Shown here: piece by piece, positions 9,217 to 17,182 of the stretch
Numbering within the stretch: the first letter of the stretch is position 1
How the letters are laid out: each line of letters starts with the position of its first letter
NCBI GenBank assembly: GCA_902799745.1
Contig: CADCBQ010000001.1
Span: 1-64,000, forward strand
Length of the DNA: 64,000 nucleotides
Reading direction: 5' to 3'
From: Fibrobacter succinogenes
GTDB taxonomy: Bacteria; Fibrobacterota; Fibrobacteria; Fibrobacterales; Fibrobacteraceae
Position numbers and translations under genes: made by a program
Notes under the pieces: generated by a model
The model's input: only the letters and a program-made list of their open reading frames with translations
Told to the model about the DNA's origin: nothing
Databases searched by the model: none

Positions 9217-9486
9217 CTACTTGGAGTTGAACATTTCCTTGGGATACCCCGAAACCTGGACAGCATCATCCGTAGTGATTTTCCCTGCAGCAATCAAAGC
9301 CTTATAAACTTTGAGTTCCGCATTGACAACGCCGCTAGCCAGTCGCGTTCTATATTCTTCGTCACGTTTCATAGCCTTTTCCTGCCTTGCCATAATATAC
9401 TTATTTCTAAAGAAAAATCAAAGTTCCTTGAACGCCGGATCATACTTAGGATCGAGATATGTTTTGCCATTGAAATTTTTAGTCAT
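9217..9486 (-). pseudogene. Remnant of an Rpn/PD-(D/E)XK transposase-like gene
   Basis: A strong start (GGAGG, then ATG at 9484-9486) opens the peptide MTKNFNGKTYLDPKYDPAF, stopped by TGA at 9418-9420. The same frame reopens at 9393 and encodes 58 residues starting MARQEKAMKRDEEYRTR up to TAG at 9217. The first part resembles the LDPKYDPAFK start of Rpn-family nuclease/transposase proteins, and the second looks like their C-terminal tail. The simplest reading is an Rpn gene that lost its whole catalytic middle. The 58-residue part could alternatively be a small gene of its own; it lacks a strong ribosome site. Confidence 0.4.
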
Positions 9487-9601
9487 AATAAAACCTCCAT
9501 TGAGTTCAAGAGGTTCAAATCTAGATGCTAAAAACGACAATTGTGCAATCGGTAGTTTGCAGCTACTAACAATGTGCTAACAGATTTCTTTTGCTCTCAT
9601 C

Positions 9602-9823
9602 AAAGGAGATCCCGGCTTCCCCGTTCCGAGGACCATATCCTCTGTGTGGCTCGGCACTTTAGTGCCGCTACCAATTTATTATGACAACACAGCCACCAAT
9701 GTAACTTGGCTTCATAATACTCCGAACTTTGTTCGGGTTGTATTATGCCAAGGTACTCTAAGCAGCAAAGCTGCAAGTGGCTATTGGCAAGCCCGGGAAG
9801 ACAACCTGGCGACAAGTTCACCA
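9602..9823. repeat. Chain of perfect hairpins (structured repeat), copy 1
   Basis: Within the gene-free stretch 9487-9907 there are several strong palindromes in series: CGGCAC/GTGCCG at 9652-9667; a stem of about 20 bp at 9705-9752 with CCGAAC-TTT-GTTCGG at its tip; and AGCAGC-AAA-GCTGC at 9761-9774. The frame AAGGAGATC...GGAAGACAA around them recurs in degenerate form at about 17035-17135. No coding sequence is evident. A non-autonomous mobile element or a structured RNA are both possible. Confidence 0.5.
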
Positions 9824-9907
9824 GTAATCCGCTACAAAGTCTCCACCACCATAAAACAACTATAAAGGGGCGGTTGGGTGGGCGGAAATCCCCGCCCAAA
9901 ATAGGAA

Positions 9908-10138
9908 CTAGCCCTCCAAAATCTTGTCGATTTCAGAATCTATTTCGCTGGAGGTGACTAGGCTGCCACGCAACACGTTCCCACGGCCGATAACAGGGAA
10001 AAAAGAACGAAAACGAAGCGTTCCTTTCCTCGATTCCAGATACTCACGGAATCTGCCCGGGCCATATTCACGAAGTTTCGAAACGGACAATCCCGTAACT
10101 TTTTCGGCATTCTTTTCAATTAATGCAAAGGAATCCAT
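9908..10138 (-). CDS. Small hypothetical protein (76 aa)
   Basis: Not recognised. A convincing ribosome site (GAGGTG five bases before the ATG) and a fully open frame support it as a real gene. It encodes a soluble, charged, mostly helical protein with a central GRGNVLRGSL segment and an acidic end (SEIDSEIDKILEG). Size and charge pattern would suit a DNA-binding antitoxin, but no partner toxin lies next to it. It is the first intact gene of the accessory island and is followed downstream by the hairpin chain at 9602-9823. Confidence 0.6.
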   Translation of the reverse strand: MDSFALIEKNAEKVTGLSVSKLREYGPGRFREYLESRKGTLRFRSFFPVIGRGNVLRGSLVTSSEIDSEIDKILEG

Positions 10139-10310
10139 TTTTCACCTCGAAACACGTGCGTTAACAGCATGAAAATACATTAATATTCGGAACAAGTCAA
10201 CCTCCGGTAGCAGAATTTGTGCAATACAAAACTAATAAAACGATCTTACGCAAAATGACAAAAACTGGCATTTTGTAGAAATGATTACAAAACAAAGGAG
10301 AATCCTCCCC

Positions 10311-10379
10311 GGGTGTTCCCTGCTGCGCAGGGGCGGGCTCTCGCGGCATAGTCGCAAGTGGCTGGAGGCCCAACTTAAT
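10311..10379. repeat. Island GC-rich palindromic repeat, copy A
   Basis: The core (10311-10350) contains CCCTGC-TGC-GCAGGG and the motif GGGCTCTCGCGGCATA, followed by a GTGGCTGGAGGC tail. The same core occurs seven times between 10.3 and 25.7 kb and nowhere else in the window. This copy lies just beyond the stop of the gene at 10425-11795. Confidence 0.8.
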
Positions 10380-10424
10380 CGCAAGAAAGGCAATTGTTGC
10401 ATTAGCGACTTGAAACTGCCTAGA

Positions 10425-11795
10425 TTATAAAAGCAATTTCTTGACGACTTCCCAGTGACCGCCCCTATCGGGACCAATACGTTTGACAAGCCCCATTTCT
10501 ACAAGTTTTTTCAAGTTTTTAGCGACATTGGCGCGGTTAATCCCAACAACCTGTGCAATTCCCTCCTGCGACGCAGAGGGGTTTTGCTCTATAGCGGAAA
10601 GAATCTTCCTTTGATTTTCTGTAATATTTTCTGTATCTTTTTCTGTATCCTTTTCTGTATCCTTTTCTGTATCTCTGTCAACAGCTTTCCACACGGTCAC
10701 ACGTATTCCGCAACCAATTTCCTCAATCCTGGGAACAGGTAAACCGGCCTCTTGGAACAGCCCTATAACGCGGGTAACACCGGAACCGTACTTTTCAATC
10801 TCGCCCAACATATTGAAGTGGTTTGCAATCGCCTTATTCCGAAGAGTGGACAAGTAATTTCCCGAATTCAAATCGTCAGGAGTCATCCCATCCATCAGTT
10901 TTCCCGGATTGAAAAACTCTATACGATCATCAAAAATTTTGACGCACGATTCCGATGCAGAACGATAATCCCTGTGAACAATCATGTTCAAGATTATTTC
11001 CCTGATGGCCTTTAGCGGATAATCCCAAACAAGATCATTTTCAAGCTTGTCGCTTATGACGACCTGACAATTGATGTGCTTTTTCACGAACTCATAAATT
11101 TCTTCTACCTGGCTCACCAAATCGCCATGGGCTTCGCCCCTGTCCTTGATTATTGTCGGGGACTGGAAAAAGCCCATCTGCACAGCCGTGTTTACATGCC
11201 AATCCTTTGCGAAAAGCATTTCGGCAGCAAAAGTAAGCTTTCCTTCCCGCAGCAATCGATTCTTGCGCAAAAAATCAAGGGGATCCTTGGAGATATGATA
11301 CCCTCGCTCGTTGATACGCCGAATACTCTGCACGACCTTTTTGAGGGAGATGTCGTCCATCGAACCGGAATCGTCAAGTACAAAATCCCAGCTAGAATTC
11401 TGAGTGCGCAACGTGCAATCCCCAATCTCAATCGGGCTCATCGCATGAACACTGTTCTCGTGCCGAATAAAGTAGCGTCCCTGCACCGCCACCGGCTTTA
11501 TCGGGCTTTCCTTGACATTTATCGCAACAAGCGTCTTCCCTTTGTACTTTACGACTTCAACATCGGGGACCTGCACAGGCTCCGTCTTACTCTTGATTTC
11601 GTTAAGCCATTTCTGTAAGGATTCCTCGGCAAGTTCCAAACCAAGTACTCTATCGCACGACTTCAGCCCAACAAAGATGACACCTCCGTGCTTGTTGGCA
11701 AACGCGCCCACAGCCTCGATAACCTCTTGATTGAAAGAGGATTTGAATTCCACTGTAGAGGATTCGCCAGCCTTGATTACCGATTCGTACCGCAT
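10425..11795 (-). CDS. AlbA/Schlafen-type ATP-binding protein with C-terminal winged helix
   Basis: A 456-residue protein. The N-terminal AlbA_2 (Schlafen AAA_4) domain begins GESSTVEFKSSF and spans about residues 8-125. A GHKL-type ATPase domain with the N-box EIILNMIVHRDYRS and GSGVTR lies at roughly 255-370. The C-terminal winged helix-turn-helix has QRKILSAIEQNPSASQEGIA. This is the family annotated as RecG-like or transcriptional regulators with AlbA domains, often found in defence islands. The linker holds four 12-bp tandem repeats encoding DTEK (10631-10674), so its length may vary between strains. Function in this cell is unknown; nucleic-acid binding with ATP-controlled action is the family expectation. 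Confidence 0.85.
   Translation of the reverse strand: MRYESVIKAGESSTVEFKSSFNQEVIEAVGAFANKHGGVIFVGLKSCDRVLGLELAEESLQKWLNEIKSKTEPVQVPDVEVVKYKGKTLVAINVKESPIKPVAVQGRYFIRHENSVHAMSPIEIGDCTLRTQNSSWDFVLDDSGSMDDISLKKVVQSIRRINERGYHISKDPLDFLRKNRLLREGKLTFAAEMLFAKDWHVNTAVQMGFFQSPTIIKDRGEAHGDLVSQVEEIYEFVKKHINCQVVISDKLENDLVWDYPLKAIREIILNMIVHRDYRSASESCVKIFDDRIEFFNPGKLMDGMTPDDLNSGNYLSTLRNKAIANHFNMLGEIEKYGSGVTRVIGLFQEAGLPVPRIEEIGCGIRVTVWKAVDRDTEKDTEKDTEKDTENITENQRKILSAIEQNPSASQEGIAQVVGINRANVAKNLKKLVEMGLVKRIGPDRGGHWEVVKKLLL
10631..10674. repeat. 12-bp in-frame tandem repeat
   Basis: Four near-perfect copies of CTGTATCCTTTT encode (DTEK)n in the linker between the ATPase and winged-helix domains of the gene at 10425-11795. 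A unit multiple of three allows length change without loss of frame. Confidence 0.85.
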
Positions 11796-11907
11796 TTACA
11801 ACCTACACATTTGTTCACTATCAAATATACACAAACGCGGGGCGGTTGTCAATAGCCGGGGCAAAAAAAGTTAATTAAGCAACTTATTGTTGACAAAAGT
11901 GACTTGC

Positions 11908-11934
11908 GGGCGTTCCCTGCTGCGCAGGGGCGGG
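11908..11934. repeat. Island GC-rich palindromic repeat, copy B (partial)
   Basis: Carries the GGGCGTTCCCTGCTGCGCAG half only, ending at GGGG-CGGG six bases before the stop codon of the gene at 11941. Same core as copies A, C, E and F. Confidence 0.75.
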
Positions 11935-11940
11935 AAAAAA

Positions 11941-12618
11941 CTACCCAACGTTAATTTCAAGCATTCCATTTAAATCAGCCGACTTGCAGGATTGAGCGAT
12001 ATCAGACAAATCACCAACTTCAAGAGTTACATACTCATTAACAGCGTCCTTTTTTCGCAACAAGAAGCGAAACTCTCTTTGATACGAGAACTCTCTTCTT
12101 TTTCGGAACGCATTTTTGGGAAACTCATCCAAAACGTTATCCTTGGAAAAATCGTAATAATTTACAGGGCCTTTGAAAAGATCAAAACCATCTTTCAAGG
12201 CTGCCTTTTCCAATCTTTCAAGAAATAATTCCGCCTGCGGAATCACAACCACATATTCGCCATACTTAATCATTTTTTCAGAAAACAACACATCCCGTTT
12301 CAAATCTTCCAAAAAAGCGTACTTCTTTTGCGAATCAAGTCTAATCGTTGAAAAGCTCATTATATAGCTTTTCAAAACATCATCATTACCACAAATTGAC
12401 ACAGGTCCAGCCAGGTCGTTCAATTCCAACTGACCAAAGGAAACTTTTATTGAATTAGGCTGAAATACTTTACAACATTCATAAGGATCGTTTTGCTTAA
12501 AACTATCAGATGCTTCCGTATTCCGAAAATAATTCAAAGAATTAAAGTAAAGGTGACCCCTTAAAAAATCATCACGATACTTTTCACAACTGAAAAACTT
12601 GAATAAACCTTTACACAT
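11941..12618 (-). CDS. Hypothetical protein, accessory island (225 aa)
   Basis: The start is placed at the ATG at 12618 because GGAG lies six bases upstream. The ATG at 12630 overlaps that ribosome site. The protein begins MCKGLFKFFSCEKYRDDFL and has LYFNSLNYFRNTEA followed by NDPYE. This is a pattern seen in DUF2971-like proteins of mobile and defence regions (a short N-terminal 'stage' with ND-P-[FY]-E). The similarity is slight and I do not claim a family. No membrane segments or signal peptide are seen. A palindrome (12653-12675) sits 35 bases upstream. Confidence 0.65.
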   Translation of the reverse strand: MCKGLFKFFSCEKYRDDFLRGHLYFNSLNYFRNTEASDSFKQNDPYECCKVFQPNSIKVSFGQLELNDLAGPVSICGNDDVLKSYIMSFSTIRLDSQKKYAFLEDLKRDVLFSEKMIKYGEYVVVIPQAELFLERLEKAALKDGFDLFKGPVNYYDFSKDNVLDEFPKNAFRKRREFSYQREFRFLLRKKDAVNEYVTLEVGDLSDIAQSCKSADLNGMLEINVG

Positions 12619-12652
12619 CTTAATCTCCATTAATGGTTAAATATACATTCCC

Positions 12653-12675
12653 ATTTTGTCAAAAAATGACAAAAT
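12653..12675. repeat. ATTTTGTCA/TGACAAAAT palindrome upstream of gene
   Basis: A perfect 9-bp inverted repeat with a 5-base loop. A closely similar palindrome, with the same ACATTCCC prefix, lies near 25625-25655. Both lie upstream of minus-strand island genes, so they may be operators or parts of another dispersed repeat. A further hairpin, GGCGAC-AGA-GTCGCC, lies at 12712-12726. Confidence 0.45.
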
Positions 12676-12760
12676 AGACCCTTTTCAAGCAAAACATCCC
12701 CATCCGTGAGAGGCGACAGAGTCGCCGCGCACGAAATTGGGATGGAAATGTCTAGATAAT

Positions 12761-12934
12761 CTACTTTTCCTTTCTCACCCCCTTAAATGGCGTGCCATTT
12801 TGCTTGACATCCATAAAGCGGCCCGTTTCGGCATTACGCTTTACAAACTGCTGCGTCCTCGGATTAAAGGTTTGGGAACGGGAGCGGACCGTTCCATTCC
12901 TATGATTGTCTCCAGATGGCGGATTTGTCGCCAT
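12761..12934 (-). CDS. Conserved small basic protein (57 aa)
   Basis: The ATG at 12934 follows AAGGAGG by five bases, which decides the start over the longer frame to 12973. The product begins MATNPPSGDNHRNGTVRSRS and ends FKGVRKEK. It is strongly basic, rich in N, T and R, and probably unstructured until bound to a partner. I recall similar short proteins (TNPP-GD-HRNG ... F-GVR-EK) in many bacterial genomes, without a known function. It lies in the accessory island between the genes at 11941 and 13747. Confidence 0.7.
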   Translation of the reverse strand: MATNPPSGDNHRNGTVRSRSQTFNPRTQQFVKRNAETGRFMDVKQNGTPFKGVRKEK

Positions 12935-13138
12935 ATTGACCTCCTTTCTTATGCTGGCAACATCGTCAGGCATTTAAACAAAAAAAAGCTTTTCCACATC
13001 AAAAAAGTCATTTTTATGAAATTCTTATAAATTCAGTGTTATTTATCCCGTTTTCAAGCGGCAGGGAATTCTCGCCTACCCCATGACATACCATCCTTGG
13101 TTTAATGTTTACGGTTTCCCGCCAGGATTACATGTATC

Positions 13139-13343
13139 CTAGCGAGGTTTAAACCTCTCTTCAACATTGGAGAAAAGGCTCCCGTAGATATTATAGCGAG
13201 TAGCCGGGACATCACCGGGCAAAAATGCCACTCGGTTGGGATAAAAAAGTCCACCAGCCAGTGATTTTTTGCCCTTTTTGAACGAATTTAGCCAATTTAG
13301 GGCGTCAATCTCGTAAGAATATTTTTTCAAAATCGCCCAATAC
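13139..13343 (-). other. Unrecognised open segment, possible gene remnant
   Basis: The minus strand is open from the edge of the ATPase remnant to TAG at 13139 and reads GLFYPNRVAFLPGDVPATRY and SLFSNVEERFKPR near its end. Composition looks protein-like, but there is no start or ribosome site and I do not recognise the family. It may be the tail of a lost gene. Confidence 0.25.
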
Positions 13344-13550
13344 CGTGACCAGATATGGTTCGCCGAGAAGGGCAAACCCCACGAAGCGACGGTGCTAAAG
13401 CGGCTTAGCGGAATCGAGATGAGCGACGAGGGCGAATTCCGCAAGGTCCGCAGGGACAGGATTTTCGAAAAGGACTACTTCGACAAGAAATACGGAGCCC
13501 TGCCAGAGGTCAGCGACGGTTTCGATTTGATCGAGACAATGAAGGGGTAA
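13344..13550 (+). pseudogene. 3' remnant 1 of a RloA-like ATPase gene
   Basis: The plus strand reads RDQIWFAEKGKPHEATVLKR and continues to FDLIETMKG and TAA at 13548-13550. RDQ-W-FAEK followed by a K-YGALPE-like end is the C-terminus of AAA_15/RloA-type ATPases, just after their THD motif. The Walker motifs and the whole N-terminus are gone. Near-identical ends occur at 15884, 21090 and 24333. Confidence 0.7.
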
Positions 13551-13700
13551 GGGCGTTCCCTGCTGCGCAGGGTCGGGCTCTCGCGGCATAAATACTCGGC
13601 TCGGATACGAAAACATGCCAGCATGTTTTCGCTCACTCGCCTTCGATATTTTCCGCCTAGAGGGCCGAGCGCGGGACCCCAGCGGCCCTCCCGGCCCTTC
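13551..13700. repeat. Island GC-rich palindromic repeat, copy C, with long tail
   Basis: The core at 13551-13590 starts immediately after the ATPase remnant's stop codon. A second block at about 13657-13710 (CCTAGAGGGCCGAGCGC ... GGCCCTCCCGGCCCTTCGGG) matches 24593-24645 after copy F. A hairpin AACATG-CCAG-CATGTT lies between. Confidence 0.75.
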
Positions 13701-13746
13701 GGGCTTCAATCCCTAATGCGAATGATCCAGGAAATGCCATTCAACG

Positions 13747-15699
13747 CTATGTCGGATTCACAACGTTATCATCTTCATCATATAAAATGCCATCTTTCTG
13801 TCTATATACTTTTCCAGAATCAATAAGAACTGAGATTGCATCACTCACTGCAGATGGATAGCATTTTAGTTTAAATGCAATGTCCCTATGTATTCCAATT
13901 GGCCAAGGCTGTTTCGGCAACATTTGCTCAACCTTGTCAATAAATTCCGCATTAACTGAGACAATGTTCATCCGAAGCATGTCTATTTTAATTGATTGGA
14001 TATGTTTTATTGAGTACTTATTTTCTAAGAATCCCACCACATCATTTATTTTGATTTTAGGAACCCACTTTTTCGCAAACACACCTATTCCATATGATTC
14101 AATAAAAGAAGAATAGATATCTTCAAAAATTTCATTAGTAAATAATTCCATCTTATCACAAAGACTAACAAAATCTTTTTCGGAATAAGCAAAATCTTTT
14201 AAAACAACCGACGTTGCCAAAAAAGAGAAAATTGCACGCCAACTTTTCAAAAATCCTTCGGAACCACCTAATTTTTTCTTTGATGAAAGAAAATCTTCAA
14301 CCCTTCGTTGAATTTTTACAATAACAACCCATATAGCAAGGGTATTATTACAATCAAAAATGTCATTATAGTATGTTTTTATAGTCTTTTGTTTTAATCG
14401 AGCAGCCAATCTCGGATTTTTCTTTATTAAAGAAACATAGCCGGTCGCCAAATAAGATACAGAAATAATTTTTGAAGAATCTACCCCTTTATTCTTATAA
14501 TAATTATTCTTTCTATCATAAAACATATCATATTTTTTCAAATAATCTTCAATATCTTTCTGATATTTTTCAGTAGCAAATAACGAAACCAATTGAACCG
14601 GAGTTTGGTTATTCGTGGCTTTAATTATTTTTTTATTTAACTCTTCATCACGTGTTATTATAACTTTGACAAGAACTTTTCTATCACAATCTGTTCCTTG
14701 ATTTTTAAAGAAAGAGCATATTGATTCAGATGTTTGAAGGCCATTAACAATCTGCGGATTTGTCAAAAAAATTGTTTTTGAAACAATTGTTGCATTTGAA
14801 GCGATAACCGTTATGCCATTATTCATAAACCAAAAATCAACATTTTTTTCATTTTCTAATGAAGAAAGAATATCTTCATTAACTCTATTTAGCCCCATAT
14901 AGTCTCGAACATTCGCATTAAAAAGCAGTCTATTCATACTCCCATCTTCAAGTTTGATAAAATCATAGTAATTTGACAATTTTACCAACATGACATAGCT
15001 TTCTTCGGACGAAAAAGAATCTTCAAATGAAAGTTCTTTTTTTTCTATTGAATTTTCACGATAAGCACGAATAAGTTCTTCACTACCGAAAAAACAGAAA
15101 GAGACTTCCGTGTTAGAAAATTTTTCTTTCACTTTATTTACAATAGTTTCAGCAGTCGCTTCGGTCACATCACCGACATTAGCCGCATCGCCCCTAGATG
15201 CGTAAACAAATTTTATCGAAATCTTGTAATTAGACAAAGCTGACTTTTTATACGCTATTATAAGATCATCTCTAGCATCTAATACTTTTTCATTTAAAAA
15301 ATCAGTACTAATGCCATCTCGAGACTTTGTCAAATCAAAAAAAGCATCTACTCCAGATGAAATAGATTCTAACGGGCCTGCAATAAACGAATCTTTATGT
15401 TTTGACGTTATAACATATATTTCCATTTCCGCATTTTTATTTGGAAAATCATAAGAGCGCGCATCTTTTACCAAATAATCATTTACGAAAAGAAATATAT
15501 AATCAAAACCACTATCAGCTTTATCATCAGTACAGCATGATTCAATATCATCATCACTTAACGCATATTTTTTTAATATCTGCTGTACAGCAAACACTTC
15601 AAATGTTTTTCCGATTGCAGTCGAATTCTTTTCTGCACCTTGAGATTCTAATATATCATCAATGATGCAGTCAATTAAAATAGTATCATTTTTTGCCAT
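13747..15699 (-). CDS. AIPR-family abortive-infection protein
   Basis: A 650-residue soluble protein. The central region has the AIPR (abortive infection phage resistance) family pattern: NANVRDYMGLNRVNEDI, then FWFMNNGITVIASNATIV, then LTNPQIVNGLQTSESI, and KATNNQTPV (about residues 265-370). This family includes plasmid-borne lactococcal abortive-infection proteins thought to act in the cytoplasm against phage, and its biochemical activity is not settled. The AT-rich composition differs from the housekeeping genes nearby. The long N-terminal part (residues 1-250) resembles the nuclease-like half of larger members, without a motif I can confirm. Confidence 0.85.
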   Translation of the reverse strand: MAKNDTILIDCIIDDILESQGAEKNSTAIGKTFEVFAVQQILKKYALSDDDIESCCTDDKADSGFDYIFLFVNDYLVKDARSYDFPNKNAEMEIYVITSKHKDSFIAGPLESISSGVDAFFDLTKSRDGISTDFLNEKVLDARDDLIIAYKKSALSNYKISIKFVYASRGDAANVGDVTEATAETIVNKVKEKFSNTEVSFCFFGSEELIRAYRENSIEKKELSFEDSFSSEESYVMLVKLSNYYDFIKLEDGSMNRLLFNANVRDYMGLNRVNEDILSSLENEKNVDFWFMNNGITVIASNATIVSKTIFLTNPQIVNGLQTSESICSFFKNQGTDCDRKVLVKVIITRDEELNKKIIKATNNQTPVQLVSLFATEKYQKDIEDYLKKYDMFYDRKNNYYKNKGVDSSKIISVSYLATGYVSLIKKNPRLAARLKQKTIKTYYNDIFDCNNTLAIWVVIVKIQRRVEDFLSSKKKLGGSEGFLKSWRAIFSFLATSVVLKDFAYSEKDFVSLCDKMELFTNEIFEDIYSSFIESYGIGVFAKKWVPKIKINDVVGFLENKYSIKHIQSIKIDMLRMNIVSVNAEFIDKVEQMLPKQPWPIGIHRDIAFKLKCYPSAVSDAISVLIDSGKVYRQKDGILYDEDDNVVNPT

Positions 15700-15747
15700 A
15701 TAATTATCTCTTTGTAGTACAAACTTTACTTGAAATATAATTTATTT

Positions 15748-15883
15748 GTCAGCTACCCATTTTTAGGACTGGTTTAAAGTATACAAAATCACCCTGTTCT
15801 CATCAACCGATACTCCATTGGAGCGAGGTTGTTTAAGGAGTAGTGGGATCTTTCGTTGTTGTAATAATCCGTCCACTTTTCGG
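15748..15883 (-). mobile_element. IS3-family transposase 3' relic 1
   Basis: The minus strand encodes the typical OrfB C-terminus, reading KWTDYYNNERSHYSLNNLAP then MEYRLMRTG and a stop. It is followed by a conserved end sequence (GGGTAGCTGAC on the minus strand). The rest of the element is missing; at 15884 it joins directly to an ATPase remnant, so one was broken by the other. Confidence 0.75.
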
Positions 15884-15943
15884 TACGGAGCCCTGCCGGA
15901 GGTCAGCGACGGTTTCAATTTAATCGAGGCTATGGAGGGGTAA
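15884..15943 (+). pseudogene. 3' remnant 2 of a RloA-like ATPase gene
   Basis: Only the last 19 codons (YGALPEVSDGFNLIEAMEG) and the stop remain, fused to IS3 debris on the left. To the right the frame ending KEMSAGLDRAESILKLNKN (about 15945-16020, plus strand) looks like the tail of another lost gene that I do not recognise. Confidence 0.6.
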
Positions 15944-16028
15944 GGGAACAGCAAACCGAACATTCCTGGCTCAAGGAGATGTCCGCCGGACTCGACCGCG
16001 CCGAGTCGATTCTCAAGCTGAATAAAAA

Positions 16029-16922
16029 TCAGGAATCAACCTCATTCATATAATCATACATATCAGGTTCAGATTCATGCATTTTTTCATAATTATCAAA
16101 ACAAGCCGAAAGTGCATTATACGACATCAAAATAGAACTTAACTCATGAGCAACGTCTTCCGTGCCACCCAAATCAAACCACACCTTATCTTTTAAAATT
16201 AAAGAGATGTTGGCAGCAACAAAGGCAATTTGTTTATTCACCAAACTTTTCAAAGACTGAATTGAATTATAATTGTATGTACCAAACGGACTTAATGAAA
16301 GAAAATTAGGGTCGCCTATGTACGGTTCTATAGGCATTGCTGAAGACGAATTTGCATGAATAAATTCCGAGAGTTTTGAGCCAATAGGATCCTTAATAAA
16401 CTCATTATAATAGGCTTCGTCGACATCCTTTAAAACAGTTTCTATTTTCTTTGCAGCCTTGCCTCGGCCTACATGTTTATTCCAATACTCATTAGCATCC
16501 AAGGATTCTCCCATAATAGCTTGAGCTTCATTTTTATCCAATATAATCAACAATTCCAGTTGCATTTCTTCGAACGCACGTCTATAAAGAGCCAACCCCA
16601 TTGAAGAATATCCAGAAAGGAAAAGGATTCTAACAGAATTCACGTTCTTTATCAAATCCAATACCAGAGTAACAGGGGATTTCGGAGCGTCAATCCTTTC
16701 ATACAATTTGGACAAGAGCCACATTAGATAAATACTTTCTTCATATAGCCTAAGCCAAGGTTGCAGAAGTCCATTAAGTTTCTGATCCATTTCACTCCGA
16801 CGATTCAATTTACGATAAAATTCTTCTCGACGATTAATATCTTCTTTTGAAAAATCTTTTTCTTGTTGTTTCAAGTACCGCAAAATAGATAGATCTATTT
16901 GATTGTCAATATAATCGTACAT
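16029..16922 (-). CDS. Hypothetical mostly helical protein (297 aa)
   Basis: Not assigned with confidence. The protein is mostly alpha-helical with a helix-rich core (LALYRRAFEEMQLELLIIL) and no signal peptide. The pattern of an internal 'R-x-x-E' helix followed by a C-terminal helix pair recalls DUF5677-like and other HEPN-related proteins found in defence islands, which is only an impression. AT-rich codon use matches the neighbouring AIPR gene. No partner overlaps it. Confidence 0.6.
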   Translation of the reverse strand: MYDYIDNQIDLSILRYLKQQEKDFSKEDINRREEFYRKLNRRSEMDQKLNGLLQPWLRLYEESIYLMWLLSKLYERIDAPKSPVTLVLDLIKNVNSVRILFLSGYSSMGLALYRRAFEEMQLELLIILDKNEAQAIMGESLDANEYWNKHVGRGKAAKKIETVLKDVDEAYYNEFIKDPIGSKLSEFIHANSSSAMPIEPYIGDPNFLSLSPFGTYNYNSIQSLKSLVNKQIAFVAANISLILKDKVWFDLGGTEDVAHELSSILMSYNALSACFDNYEKMHESEPDMYDYMNEVDS

Positions 16923-16982
16923 AATTCTCTAACCTTCATATTATTTTTTATTTTCGCACACCTGTCAGCAATCCGATCCCGT

Positions 16983-17135
16983 AACCCTTTTTCCAGAAAG
17001 GGTTTCGCACTCTATACGCCTTATTTCAGCAACAAGAGGAGATCCCCACCTTGGTGGCCATGCGCACTAAAGAGCAAAGCTCTAAGTGCTGTCCGCCCGG
17101 TCAAGCCGGGGAAGACAAGTTGACAACAAAAGGAT
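16983..17135. repeat. Hairpin chain, copy 2
   Basis: AACCCTTT/AAAGGGTT at 16983-17004 is followed by GGAGATCCCC, a double hairpin (outer GCACT/AGTGC, inner AGAGC-AAA-GCTCT, about 17068-17093), a CCCGG-TCAAG-CCGGG hairpin and GGAAGACAA. The order resembles 9602-9823. No gene is seen. Confidence 0.45.
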
Positions 17136-17156
17136 GATTCACCTGAAACTAGTTCA

Positions 17157-17174
17157 GGGCGGGCTCTCGCGGCA
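17157..17174. repeat. Island GC-rich repeat, copy D (partial)
   Basis: Only GGGCGGGCTCTCGCGGCA remains of the island repeat. It sits eight bases beyond the stop codon of the RhuM gene. Confidence 0.7.
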
Positions 17175-17182
17175 CGAAGTTT

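Noticed and set aside
13395-13709. Minus-strand open frame of 104 codons
   Set aside because: Antisense of ATPase remnant 1 and the repeat; an equivalent antisense frame exists at each repeat copy.
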